The position numbers and the translations under genes are program-made. Of a stretch of 64,000 nt of DNA, positions 10,906-20,869 are shown one piece after another. Under the pieces are notes generated by a model. That model worked only from the letters and a program-made list of their open reading frames with translations. It did no database searches and was not told the origin of the DNA. The DNA lies in the NCBI GenBank assembly GCA_021014325.1, contig CM037467.1, positions 4,588,001 to 4,652,000 on the forward strand, in the 5' to 3' direction. The DNA is from Plazaster borealis (taxonomy: Eukaryota > Echinodermata > Asteroidea > Forcipulatida > Labidiasteridae). Positions within the stretch are counted from its first letter, which is position 1. Each line of letters starts with the position of its first letter.

Positions 10906-11939
10906 TTAAGTACCCCCCCCCCGTGCCATTGGGTTTTTAAATTTAAAAAAAGCAGTATCATCACATACATACAATGATACGAAAATACCACAAAAATACC
11001 TGCACCTCGCATAAAGAAACAACTTTGCCATAAAATCGCATTAAAGGTACTTGATTATTAAAATTACCTATATTATGATGTAAACAAATTGAGGTGACAT
11101 AGGCCTTTATCACGTGAACAAAATATAGTGAGAGGAAAAGAGGAAAACATAGACACCCAATTATGGGAAAGGAAAATGACACTCTTTAAAACCCCAAAAT
11201 TAACTCACCGTTATCCGTAAAAGAACACAACAACCTTTTTGTAGTATAAAACGCCTTAAAGGTTTCGTGACAGTAGGCCTACACATCAGTTTTTGTTCCG
11301 ACAAAAGAAAAGCCCTAAAACTGCTTTTGTTATACCCTTATTAAAAAAACAAATCCAGTTTATAAATTGTTTAGTTGTTTGAACATAACCAGTCATGTAG
11401 TATATGCATTTTTTGTCGAACCATCATCCATCATTTATCATACCATTGAGTTCAAACATGCTTTGTGCATGGTTGTCTCGCATCGTTAACAGGCGCGGTG
11501 CAATCGAGGTAATATGTATAGAAAGCTGGAACCATTATTGTCGCACTCGGGGGAAATTAACGCAGGGATCCTGAAAAAGAAAGGGAAACAAAACATTTTT
11601 TCAGAATGGACTTACAAGCGTGTGATAATATTAAGCTAGATTAAATCTGCAATGGTGCTCATGGCAATGCTTCGCTATAACTGGAAATATCCATTGCATT
11701 TTTTTCTTTCTGGAAAACTCAGCTGATATTTTGTGTCCTCTGTCATAATAGTGTTATAATCTTTGTGCATCAAATCAGATTTTGTGCAGAATATTTTGGT
11801 TTGACGTGTCTGTTGAAGGGTAGGGGAGTTAAAACAAAATAGACCCGTTATGCATGTTATGATAAACAGCTGAGCACTTTCATCATAGTGATAGTGTTTA
11901 TGCTTTTAACAAATTGTAATTGTAAAAGCATCATTGGTT

Positions 11940-12272
11940 AATGATAATAAAAATATCAAGTTATAACAAGGGAAACTGACTGGAAAAAAAAGGGTTTGAA
12001 AAATACAAATTATCTAGAGCGGGATTTGAACCAACGACCTTTGGTTTAACGTGCCGGCGCAACTGAGCTACGTAGCCCTATATGTTGACGTTCTCCCTTT
12101 GTTTAATCAATATCTTTGTCCGGGGGTTCCAGTCCGAAGCCATACAGCCGTTAGCTGCCGCGAAGCCGGGGATCACACCCAAGTATACGATACAACCTGG
12201 GAAGAGGGGATCACCTTAAGGGGATGCAACGTTTTTATTTCAAATATCAAGTCATAAACCACAGGGGCAACT
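11940..12272 (-). mobile_element. tRNA-derived SINE-1
   Basis: The complement of 12010-12085 is tRNA-like: A box TAGCTCAGTTG, B box GGTTCAAATCC. It is flanked by a body containing CTTCCCAGGTTGTATCGTA (complement of 12190-12208) that also occurs next to the tRNA-like head at 31250. The terminal block TATCAAG...ACAAGGGAAACTG occurs on both sides and again at 7040 and 54250. Acceptor-stem pairing is poor, so it is not a functional tRNA gene. Confidence 0.6.
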
Positions 12273-12320
12273 CCTTAGGAGTATGCCGTACTGGCAACTG
12301 AATGTGTACATGGGTTGCAA

Positions 12321-12512
12321 CACTGCAAAAAGCTGAGGTGTTAAATTGACACCATGGGTATTGTCACATATATATATACCAACAAAGAATCAACATTTAC
12401 TCCACAGGGTGTTAAAATAACACTAATCAATGCAAAACCAATTACATTGGTGTTATTTTAACACCCTATGATGTTAGTTTTGATTCTCTCTCCGGTATCT
12501 ATCTGTGACAGT
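12321..12512 (+). mobile_element. Palindromic MITE, family P
   Basis: Begins CACTGCAAAAA and contains the GGTGTTAAAATAACAC / GTGTTATTTTAACACC hairpin. The right terminal repeat is missing, so the copy is truncated. Full comparison copy at 23196-23418. Confidence 0.7.
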
Positions 12513-12529
12513 CTAGCCCTCTCCATTTA

Positions 12530-12995
12530 TTCTTAGGTTTTAATGGTATCTCTTTTGAATTTTATTGAACTTGTGGAGAGAAATAAAATAATAATAATAA
12601 CAATAAACTGCAATTTGTATAGATTATAAAGTTATAAGCTTTTATTTACGGTATCCAATGCAAATATCCGCCAAAGATAAGTGGTAGTTAATCATCACCA
12701 CAAGTGAACGATTGTAGGGCCCATCAGCCATGAACAATTTTGTTTGCATGTTACATGTATTTTGTGCCTTGTCCGTGGCATATTCGACAGTTTGTGTATG
12801 TGTTTCGATGTGAAACAGCATCGTCTATCAACATTCGTTATGAGAATAGAGAAAGAAAATTATCATTATTATACATTTTTGGGTCAAAATCGGGCCATAC
12901 AATTTTAAACATCAGGATTATTCAAGAGAAAATATTTCTAACTGCAATTTGTTTGTTGGTTATACCTTTAACTAGTTGACTCATTGATGGAATAT
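12530..12995. other. Region upstream of the LINE
   Basis: Contains a short AATAATAATAA microsatellite at about 12587-12605 and AT-rich sequence. Frames here (for example 12740-12979) have no recognisable similarity; part may be 5' LINE sequence, but I cannot prove it. Confidence 0.35.
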
Positions 12996-13056
12996 CGTCA
13001 CTGAACTAATCGCCTTCCATCACCCTTTCAAAGTTCGTTTAATTGTTTAGAATTAG

Positions 13057-16000
13057 TTGTGGTCATTATCAAAGCATACGATCATAACCACTTTTCATTT
13101 GGAAATTGTGATCTTCGGTGACATTGCTGTAAATCCTGGCCCTGAAGCTGAAAATAACTCAAACTCAGCAGAAGCTAGTCCAAACTCTGCAAATTCCTAC
13201 TCACGTAACAAGCTTCTCAGTCTCCGTTATGCCCCATCCACACGTGCCTCAACTCTGCCTTCCTGTAAATTTACATTGCAGAATCTTGGCCTTTTTGTAA
13301 ATCCCAGCACTGTTTACCGACCTACACATCGTGGTAAAAAAGCTGGTCGCCGTAGAACTGTTAATAAAATACCTATACCTGAAGTTACATCCCCATCTGT
13401 TCTAGCACCAGTGACTCCTGCCAAATCTCAACTCAGCCTTTGTGTTCTGAACACACAGTCCATCTGTAACAAGTATGACGATTTTGCTGATTTTGTTCTG
13501 CAAAAAGATCTGGACCTTGTTGCCGTTTCAGAAACATGGCTGAGACCAGATGACAACCTAACATGTCGTCAGTGTACCCCTGCTGGCTACTACTTTCAAC
13601 ACATCCCAAGACCTCACAAGACCGGTGGAGGAGTTGCAATACTGTACAGATCTACTTTATCTGTCTCTGTGAAAAGTAATGACGTCCAATACACAACTTT
13701 TGAATCTCTTCATGCTGAGGTTTCCGGAAACTCTAAATCTGTTCGCCTTGTCATTGTATACAGACCTGAAAGAGATTCTAACGGCCGACATGTGACTTTT
13801 TCAAGTTTTCTTAAGGAATTTGAGAATTTGATTTTAGAATATCTCCTTCATCCATCGGAAATCATCATCACCGGTGACTTTAACATTCATGTTGATGACA
13901 TCCACAACACCAATGCAAACCAGTTTAAGCATCTACTTCAGGCTTTCGGTCTTACCCAGCATATCAAGGAGCCGACTCATCGTCTCGGTCATTGCCTGGA
14001 CCTTGTCATAACTCGTGACATCACCCCACCTATTGTCTCAAACTTTGTTATTCTACCTGGATTCTCAGACCATTATGCAGTCATGTGTAACTTGAGTCTG
14101 TGCAAGCCCAAAGTCCCAACCGTCACTATAAAGAGCCGACAGTGGAAACATGTGAATTCTCCTGAAGTGTTCCGCGACATAGGAACTCATTTAGCAAAGC
14201 TGGAAATTGATCATGACTGCTTGGATTCCTATGTCAGCCAATATGAGAGTACTATCAGTGACATCTTGGATAAATACGCACCCTGGAAAACAAGATCAGT
14301 CAAGGTCCGAACTGAAGTTTCTTGGTTCAATGATGATATTCGTACAGCAAGAAAGATCTGTCGTCAACTTGAGCGGAAATGGCGGAAAAATGGCAAGTTG
14401 GAAATACAACGACAAGAATATCGCAACCAATGTAAAGTAGTCAGGAATTTGATCAACCAGGCAAAGATCACCCATTATTCATCCCAAGTACAAGAATCCT
14501 CAGGAGATCAAAAGAAGCTCTTCAAGATAATTGGTAAGTTGTTGCTCAAACCCAAAACCCCCGTCCTTCCATCCACTTACAATGATCAGGACTTGGCAAA
14601 TGAATTCCAGAAATTCTTTGTCACCAAAATTTCAGACATCCGCTCATCTTTTTCATCAGTCCCTTACAACGTGCCGCAGACATTGCCACATCTTCAACCA
14701 GAGTGCAGACTATCTGTGTTTGAGCCTGCCACTGTTGCTGAGATTCAAAGGGTTATTATGAAATCTCCTTCAAAATCCTGTGAGCTGGATCCAGTGTCAA
14801 CATCCATGATGAAGCAAAACATTGATATATTTTTACCCTACATCACTAATCTTGTAAACGAATCTCTCAGTTCCGGTTGTTTCGATAGCCTCAAAGTTTC
14901 CTACATCAGGCCGCTCATCAAGAAACCAAACCTGGACAAGGAGATATTCAAAAACTACAGACCGGTTGCAAACTTAAAATATCTTGGAAAAGTCATCGAA
15001 CGAGTAGTTTCATCACGCATTTCTGATCACATTCATAATTTCAACCTGTCCGACGTGTTCCAGTCAGCATACAAGCCTTTCCATGGGACAGAAGCTGCAC
15101 TAGTCCGTGTGAGCAACGATATTCTTTCTGCAATGGACAATGGTAACCTAACAGCACTAGTCCTGCTAGACTTGAGTGCTGCCTTTGACACTGTTGATCA
15201 CAACATCCTTCTCTCTCGGCTCCAGAATCACCTTGGCATAGAGGACACAGCCCTAGCATGGTGCAAATCGTATCTCTACAATAGAACTCAGCATGTATGT
15301 ATTGGCACCGCAATATCAGACCCTGTTGTTTTGAACTACTCTGTGCCACAGGGGTCGGTACTGGGCCCGCAGTGGTTTACGCTGTACACTTTACCGATTC
15401 GTGACATCATCCTGAAATTTAATCTGAATTACCATGTGTACGCAGACGACACTCAGCTATACATCACGTTTAAATCTTCTCAAGAAAACGCCAATGCATC
15501 TATTGCAAGACTTGAGAAATGCATCCAAGAGATTCGACGTTGGACACAACAAAACTTCCTGAAGTTAAATGATGATAAGACAGAGTTCCTTCTATTTGGG
15601 TCACGTCAACAGTTAACAAAGGTTTCAGTGCCATACATTTCCATCGGTGATGCTCGGATAGCTCCCTCGCTGCAAGCTCGGAACTTAGGGGTTATTTTTG
15701 ATTCATCGATGACACTTCAACCACACATCAACAACATTGTTCGTCTGTCATCATATCACATCAGGAATATTGGTAAGATTCGCAAGTACTTGGACAAAAG
15801 TGCCACTGAAAAGGTCATTCATGCATTTGTTACTTCTCGTCTTGACAACGGCAATGCTCTTCTCTACAGTCTTCCTAACAACCAGATTTCCCGTCTTCAA
15901 CGCCTCCAAAATACCGCTGCCCGCATTGTGACACTGTCTAGAAAATCCTGTTCTATCACCCCCATTCTGAAACAACTACATTGGCTCCCTATCTCTCAAC

Positions 16001-16290
16001 GAATCATCTTCAAGCTGATGCTCATTGTCCACAAAGCACTTAATGGCAAGGCTCCCCACTATATTTCTGAACTACTTCAAGTTTACACTCCATCAAGGAA
16101 TCTTCGATCAAGTTCCATGCTTCTCCTCATTGAACCCAAGTCTCGACACTCATGGGGTGACAGGTCTTTTTCTTCAGCTGCGCCACGCATCTGGAACTCT
16201 CTACCGCTTAATCTTAGATCTTGTCTTTGTACCACAAAATTCAAATCTCTTCTCAAAACTCATCTTATGTCACAGGTTTTCAAGGACTAA
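13057..16290 (+). CDS. LINE ORF2-like polyprotein: 2A-like motif, APE endonuclease, RT
   Basis: Open for 1,077 codons without stop or frameshift. Near the N-terminus a 2A-like sequence GDIAVNPGP (residues 21-29) is present, as in several deuterostome L2/CR1 elements, but with Ala where the usual motif has Glu. An APE-type endonuclease follows at about 127-345: LNTQS, SETWL with the catalytic Glu, GDFNIH, and SDHY with the catalytic Asp-His. Reverse transcriptase spans about 600-900, with IRPLIKKPNLDKEIFKNYRP, DLSAAFDTVDH, VPQGSVLGP and the catalytic YADD at 795-798. The C-terminus has HWLPISQRI and APRIWNSLPLNLRS, typical of the L2 clade. The frame begins just after TAG (13054-13056) with TTG; the first in-frame Met comes only after the endonuclease, so the natural start is missing, mutated or non-AUG. 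The lack of internal decay suggests a young copy. Confidence 0.93.
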   Translation: MWSLSKHTIITTFHLEIVIFGDIAVNPGPEAENNSNSAEASPNSANSYSRNKLLSLRYAPSTRASTLPSCKFTLQNLGLFVNPSTVYRPTHRGKKAGRRRTVNKIPIPEVTSPSVLAPVTPAKSQLSLCVLNTQSICNKYDDFADFVLQKDLDLVAVSETWLRPDDNLTCRQCTPAGYYFQHIPRPHKTGGGVAILYRSTLSVSVKSNDVQYTTFESLHAEVSGNSKSVRLVIVYRPERDSNGRHVTFSSFLKEFENLILEYLLHPSEIIITGDFNIHVDDIHNTNANQFKHLLQAFGLTQHIKEPTHRLGHCLDLVITRDITPPIVSNFVILPGFSDHYAVMCNLSLCKPKVPTVTIKSRQWKHVNSPEVFRDIGTHLAKLEIDHDCLDSYVSQYESTISDILDKYAPWKTRSVKVRTEVSWFNDDIRTARKICRQLERKWRKNGKLEIQRQEYRNQCKVVRNLINQAKITHYSSQVQESSGDQKKLFKIIGKLLLKPKTPVLPSTYNDQDLANEFQKFFVTKISDIRSSFSSVPYNVPQTLPHLQPECRLSVFEPATVAEIQRVIMKSPSKSCELDPVSTSMMKQNIDIFLPYITNLVNESLSSGCFDSLKVSYIRPLIKKPNLDKEIFKNYRPVANLKYLGKVIERVVSSRISDHIHNFNLSDVFQSAYKPFHGTEAALVRVSNDILSAMDNGNLTALVLLDLSAAFDTVDHNILLSRLQNHLGIEDTALAWCKSYLYNRTQHVCIGTAISDPVVLNYSVPQGSVLGPQWFTLYTLPIRDIILKFNLNYHVYADDTQLYITFKSSQENANASIARLEKCIQEIRRWTQQNFLKLNDDKTEFLLFGSRQQLTKVSVPYISIGDARIAPSLQARNLGVIFDSSMTLQPHINNIVRLSSYHIRNIGKIRKYLDKSATEKVIHAFVTSRLDNGNALLYSLPNNQISRLQRLQNTAARIVTLSRKSCSITPILKQLHWLPISQRIIFKLMLIVHKALNGKAPHYISELLQVYTPSRNLRSSSMLLLIEPKSRHSWGDRSFSSAAPRIWNSLPLNLRSCLCTTKFKSLLKTHLMSQVFKD

Positions 16291-16381
16291 TTTTGTTGTG
16301 TCTGTTTTTGTTTTGTTTTGTTTTTTGTTTTTTTACTGCGTCTTGAACACCCAGCAGGGTGGATATGTGCGCATTACAAGT

Positions 16382-16410
16382 CTTATTATTATTATTATTA
16401 TTATTATTAA
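16382..16410 (+). repeat. (TTA)n microsatellite, LINE tail
   Basis: About nine TTA units at the 3' end of the LINE, a typical product of its target-primed reverse transcription. Confidence 0.85.
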
Positions 16411-16416
16411 CCTTAA

Positions 16417-16880
16417 AGAGTGGGCCAAGGTCAAACTCAGTTTTGTGATACACACATTTTCCAATCGAAGGGTCATCATGAAAGTGGGAAAAAATTACAA
16501 GAGTCTAACCTCGCGTTAAAAAAGTTTAAAATTGATTTGATACTCTTTCAGAGCGAAGTTTGAAACATGACGTCATCAAAAAACGAAACAAATTGGTCTG
16601 TACATTCCAAAGATGTATTCTTTATGCCACAAAAGGTCAATTTATTTTCCGTTTTGGTCGAATATCATCAAAATTCAGGAATAACTGTAAATTCCCTGTA
16701 CAAAAATGTACAGACCATGTGTATTTGAAATGTGACGTCATCAAAACAATTGCACTAGCAGGGTATCAAACACAGTTGTATTTTACACCGTTTTAACGTG
16801 AGGTTAGAGACTTGCAATTTGTGTCTATCTATTGGAAAATGAGTGGATCACAAAGCTGAAGTTGACCTTACAGCCCATCT
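16417..16880 (+). mobile_element. TTAA-flanked MITE, family C, with CRE sites
   Basis: A 464-bp element between TTAA 16413-16416 and 16881-16884. Ends are inverted (AGAGTGGGCCAAGGTCAA left; complement of AGATGGGCTGTAAGGTCAA right). The interior contains TGACGTCA at 16568-16575 and 16733-16740 at near-symmetric positions, and TGTACAGACC-type palindromic pieces. It shares blocks with family D. Non-coding. Confidence 0.8.
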
Positions 16881-17023
16881 TTAAACTGCGCACAGTTGAA
16901 TCTAATTGCATGAATGGAGTGACAATGTTAATAATGGGATCAAAACAGATGTGATGAAAAATACAATCAGCGAACCAGGATTGTCAAATCAATCAATAAA
17001 CGTCACTGTTAACACCTGCTTAA

Positions 17024-17384
17024 TCTGGACACGTTTGGTAATTGTCAAAGACCAGTATTCTCAGTTGGTGTATCCCAACATATGCATAAAATAACAAGCC
17101 TGTGAATAGTTGGGCTCAATTTGTCATCGAAGTTGCAAGAAAATAATGAAAGAAAAAACACCCTTCTTGCACAAATTTGTGTGCTTTCAGATGCCTGAAA
17201 AAGGCTTCAGGCCTGAAGTCTTTTTTAGATTCAAATATTTTAGTGAGAAATTACCTCTTTCTTAAAAAACTACGTAACTTCAAAGGGAGTAGTTTCTCGC
17301 AATGTTTTATACTATCAACATCTCTCCGTTGCTCGTTACCAAGTAAGTTTTTATGCTATTATATATTTTGAGTAATTACCAAAA
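17024..17384 (+). mobile_element. TTAA-type MITE, family B, interrupted at right end
   Basis: Starts after TTAA 17020-17023 and follows the family B consensus (ACGTTTGGTAATTGTCAAAG, CAAATTTGTGTGCTTTC, AGTAATTACCAAA). The last bases are replaced by a family P element, so the right terminus is lost. Contains AGGCTTCAGGCCTGAAG, a local palindrome shared with 30185. Confidence 0.75.
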
Positions 17385-17515
17385 TTTAGGGTGTTAAAAT
17401 AACACTTATTTCTGCAAAACAATTACATTGGTGTTATTTTAACACCCTATGATGTTAATGTTGATTCTCTCTTCGGTTTCTATGTGACAACACCCATGTT
17501 GTAAATTTTAACACC
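17385..17515 (+). mobile_element. Palindromic MITE, family P, short copy
   Basis: GGTGTTAAAATAACAC ... TTACATTGGTGTTATTTT and ACAACACCCATG. It abuts the truncated ends of a family B copy on the left and a family D copy on the right. Confidence 0.65.
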
Positions 17516-17517
17516 CA

Positions 17518-17755
17518 ATGAATGAACCTAAACGTTCTCGTACAAAATGTACAGACCAATTTTTCTCCGAATGGTGTCATCGGATGTTTTGGAAGTTAAA
17601 CCAAATTTGCACTGGAAGGTTATCGAATGCAATGGCTATTTACACCATTTTAACGTGAGGTTAGAGACTTGTAAGTTTTTCCCCACTCACATGATGACTC
17701 TCTCTATTGGAAAATGAGTACATCACAAAATTGAATTTGACATTTCCCTTGCTCT
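17518..17755 (+). mobile_element. MITE family D/C, right part
   Basis: CTATTGGAAAATGAGTACAT, TTGAATTTGACATTTCCCTT and GCTCT before TTAA 17756-17759 match the right end of 1198-1435. The left end resembles family C interior (ATGTACAGACC). Left terminus absent. Confidence 0.65.
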
Positions 17756-17759
17756 TTAA

Positions 17760-20595
17760 TACGTCCACAACACACACTGTATAGAACTGGTTCAAAAACA
17801 AAGTCATGCATTTCTTTTAGAAATACCAAAAATATATACAAAACAAACAAAGTTGCATGCAAACAAAAATTAAAAATGGCGGGAATATGACGTCCTGATT
17901 ATATAGCTTGCGTTCTAGGTAACTACTTATCCCTCTGCCAATTCCACATAACACAAGGCCACGTGAGAACAACAATTCCACAATAACCCCATGAGACATT
18001 TTGACATTTACAGGCGGCATGGTTGGTCCATTGTTCCCGTCCGTTATTTACAACTTAATATGGCTCTCCTGCGACCAGATGAAGGACTAATCCATACAAA
18101 ATGATCACAATCAGATATTTTGTTACAATTCTTTTCACTGGAAATCGCAATTGTTACCGTACAAGGACAAATTACTTAATCAATCCGTTTCAAATGAGCT
18201 AATTTGGTTTTTTATGACATGCTGCCTTATATCTTTCCATCAGAAGCTTCCCTTTACTCTAGGGAAGCTGAAGTCTATAATTATTGGATACCAGGAATCG
18301 GTATTAGCTTGCCAAATAGGCAGTTCTAATTCTAGGCAGTTCTAATTGATCTTACCTTATTCTACGGCATGTACGATGCAATAACACGGCATGTTATTGC
18401 ATCTCAATAAACAAATAAATGTATACATTCGACACAATAGCGTAGAGATCGTGTAAAGAAGTGTTTCAGATTGTAACCCATATGTTTAAAGGTAGAGTTA
18501 TACCTTGGTTAATCCCCCTAATAGAAGTTGTGTAATTGCTATCCGAAAGCCTACTTGTTATAGAAAGATGGTAATGGTAGTGTACCCCCGTTGATTATAC
18601 AGAATATTAAGTCTGTCGACAAATTTACATTTCCAAAAATCGCCTGCAGGCTATTTTTGGAAATGTGCGTTTTTTCCGTTTGATTGCTGCCCTCAATATG
18701 GCCATAGATGGGTTTGGTACCCGCTGTCATCTCCCTAAATGTGGATTAATTCGACGTTTGATGAAAATAACGTGACACATTTGTTGCCGTTTTCCCGTAA
18801 TTAGGCACTCTATTCAAACGAACTTTCACAGGTGAGTTTTATTCTATTGTTCTTGATAAATTTGCCTTTAGATCAATAATACGTTGATGAAAACCAAACG
18901 ATTTTATAATGCTATAGGGTGAATATGCTTAAGTCTCATTTAAAAAAAAGGACGCCCTCCAGAGGGTGGCATTTTCAAAATGTTGCTTAATTGGTTTTTT
19001 ATGGGATCGTCTGGAAATCACGATAAGGCAAATATCTGGTTTTCTTTCAACCAAGATAAAATAGGGCCTACAACAGTTACAGTATAGTGTTAACAAAACT
19101 GCGGTTTCTAATATAACTTCGCGTTGTGCATCGAAAAGTAAAAAGGCAACACATCTTTTTGCGTGCTCTTTACGAATGAATATAAGGTACAAAGCTTTGT
19201 TACTATGTCTTCGTTGCTGTGCTGCAGGCGTTAGAATGTTTTTAGCTCGCGCTCTAAAAGAGTAAAACATTATTGTTTATAAAGGATAGATTATATGCCA
19301 GCCAGAAGCAGGTCACGGATTTCAACAGAGATGTTGTGCAGAAATAGTTTTTAAAGGAATGAGATGGCTTACTTCAAGACGTCTGCATCGTGCGGTTGAA
19401 ATGAGTTTTGAATAGACCTAAATATAATAAAGATATCAACAAAATGATATTAAACCAATGCCTTCCTTCTGTGCCAGAGTAGTCAAAGGGAATTCCACTC
19501 GACTGGTGATTTGCTCAATTATTTGAATTGAAAAGGAAAGAAAGAGAAACTACAAAATACCCCTGTAAATCTAACAATCCAGAGGTATGTTAATACTGTC
19601 TGCCCACTTAGCAGGCAGCTCTTGTTTGCGGAATCTATTTCCCCCAATTTCAAGGCTTGCACGGAGAGTTAGGTTGAAATTTAGTTAGCCGATAATTGAA
19701 GCAGTCTTTTTCTGGAGGGTATATAGCACATAAGTAGGTTGAATTTCGCCGGGTCATTATTTCGCATACGTGCAGACGCATGTGCGCCGCGGGTTTCCAC
19801 TGTCATTATAAGACTATGCTGACTCTAATTTCATTTTCAGTTGATCTGCGGACAATCAGTGCAATATAGCGTCGGTTTATCGCATTAGACGACCCCCCCC
19901 CCCCACCCCAAGCGCCCCTGTAACCATTTTAATCAACAGGATATTTCTCTGATGCCGTTTGTCGAGTTTGATTTCGATCATAATCACTTTATGGCGATAA
20001 GATATTGCTCTTCCCTTATCCCTCTCCCTTTTATAATTATTTGCTCTGAATGGCTCGACTCGGGGTGGTAAAGGAAATACAACAGATGAAGATAAAACAG
20101 CCATGTGGATACATTAGTGGGTGACAATTTTATAAGCTGCTTCGTTAGTTGCCTGGTACCCCAGGGCTGGATTACAAAAGAGTTCCAATAGACGCCACTC
20201 TATTTTTCATAAGGAATCCCATTTAAAATCCTGGATACAATGGCGTATTAAAGCTGGATAGCAAATTAATGTACTCGGCAGAAGTCACCAGGGAACCAGT
20301 CAAAATTATAGTGCATATTATCATGGCTGGTCACCTGCTTCTGCTTAGTGTTTGTTGTTATTGAGGGGGCCTATGTATTTGTTGTTGTTGTTGTTTTGCA
20401 TCCGTCCGTATGAATACGGCCCCGTGGGCTTCTTCCGTCACAGTTGCAGCCCCGTCCTCGGTCATGACTTGTATAGGAGTCTACCCACCTATAAGCCATG
20501 CACATACAGTTTCAAATCGCAAAACCACTTGATAGGTATCAGGAAAAGCACACCCGTGAGATTAAACAATATGTCTTTTTACAAAACTCTTTTGA
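17760..20595. other. Unique, mainly non-coding region
   Basis: No gene recognised. Contains the 40-bp palindrome at 18627-18666, a long C run near 19891-19907 and a (TTG)n run near 20380-20396. The frame at 18929-19270 (minus, 113 codons) is AT-rich with no recognisable motif. Confidence 0.4.
18627..18666. repeat. Near-perfect 40-bp palindrome
   Basis: Arms ACATTTCCAAAAAT and ATTTTTGGAAATGT (14 bp, perfect) enclose GCCTGCAGGC, itself a palindrome; one base pair between them is mismatched. It could extrude as a hairpin or bind a dimeric factor. Confidence 0.85.
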
Positions 20596-20597
20596 TT

Positions 20598-20865
20598 TCA
20601 CTCTCAAAATTCCCGGGTCATGTCAGAATTGACCCGGATTCCGTGTAACTTTGGAGCCTGACCCATATCTGTGTCAGTATGACCCGGAATCTATGTCGAA
20701 ATGACCCAGAAATGGATCAAACTGACTAGTTAAAGTCTTAGTTTAAAACTTTTTCCGGGTCAGCCTGACCCAGAAATGGGTCAGGCCACCTGTGACTAGT
20801 TTCCGGATCAGCCTTCCCTGGGACCCGGAATCCGGGTCAATGCTGACTCGGGAGTTATTAGAGGG
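20598..20865. mobile_element. Palindromic GACCCGG MITE (family F)
   Basis: Multiple inverted copies of GGGTCA...TGACCC (for example GAATTGACCCGGATTCCG, GGGTCAGCCTGACCC). Similar elements are at 23777, 47530, 49013 and 51601; the best termini read ACTCTAAAAA...TTTTTAGAGTGT. Non-coding, with strong cruciform potential. Confidence 0.75.
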
Positions 20866-20869
20866 TGAT

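Larger units (their letters stand above)
8995..11935. other. Mostly unannotated unique sequence
   Basis: Besides the promoter-like motifs at 9845-9910 and the MITE fragment ending at 10905, I see only AT-rich unique DNA, a C11 run at about 10912-10922 and short chance ORFs. Confidence 0.4.
13000..16410 (+). mobile_element. L2/CR1-group non-LTR retrotransposon, near complete
   Basis: The element comprises the endonuclease-reverse transcriptase ORF (13057-16290), a short T-rich 3' UTR (16291-16380) and a (TTA)n tail at 16382-16410. Short 3' microsatellite tails instead of poly(A) are usual in the L2/CR1 group. The 5' limit is uncertain, since two in-frame TAG codons (13048, 13054) precede the open frame. 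No target duplication could be assigned because a MITE lies directly behind the tail. Confidence 0.85.

Noticed and set aside
12010..12085. Functional tRNA gene (also at 27750, 31255, 54330, 61270)
   Set aside because: A and B boxes are present, but acceptor and anticodon stems pair poorly and SINE bodies are attached.
13433..15975. Antisense and alternate-frame ORFs inside the LINE
   Set aside because: They are shadows of the 1,077-codon frame.
20352..20648. 98-codon ORF with Leu-rich start
   Set aside because: The start is the (TTG)n repeat and the end lies in a palindromic MITE.
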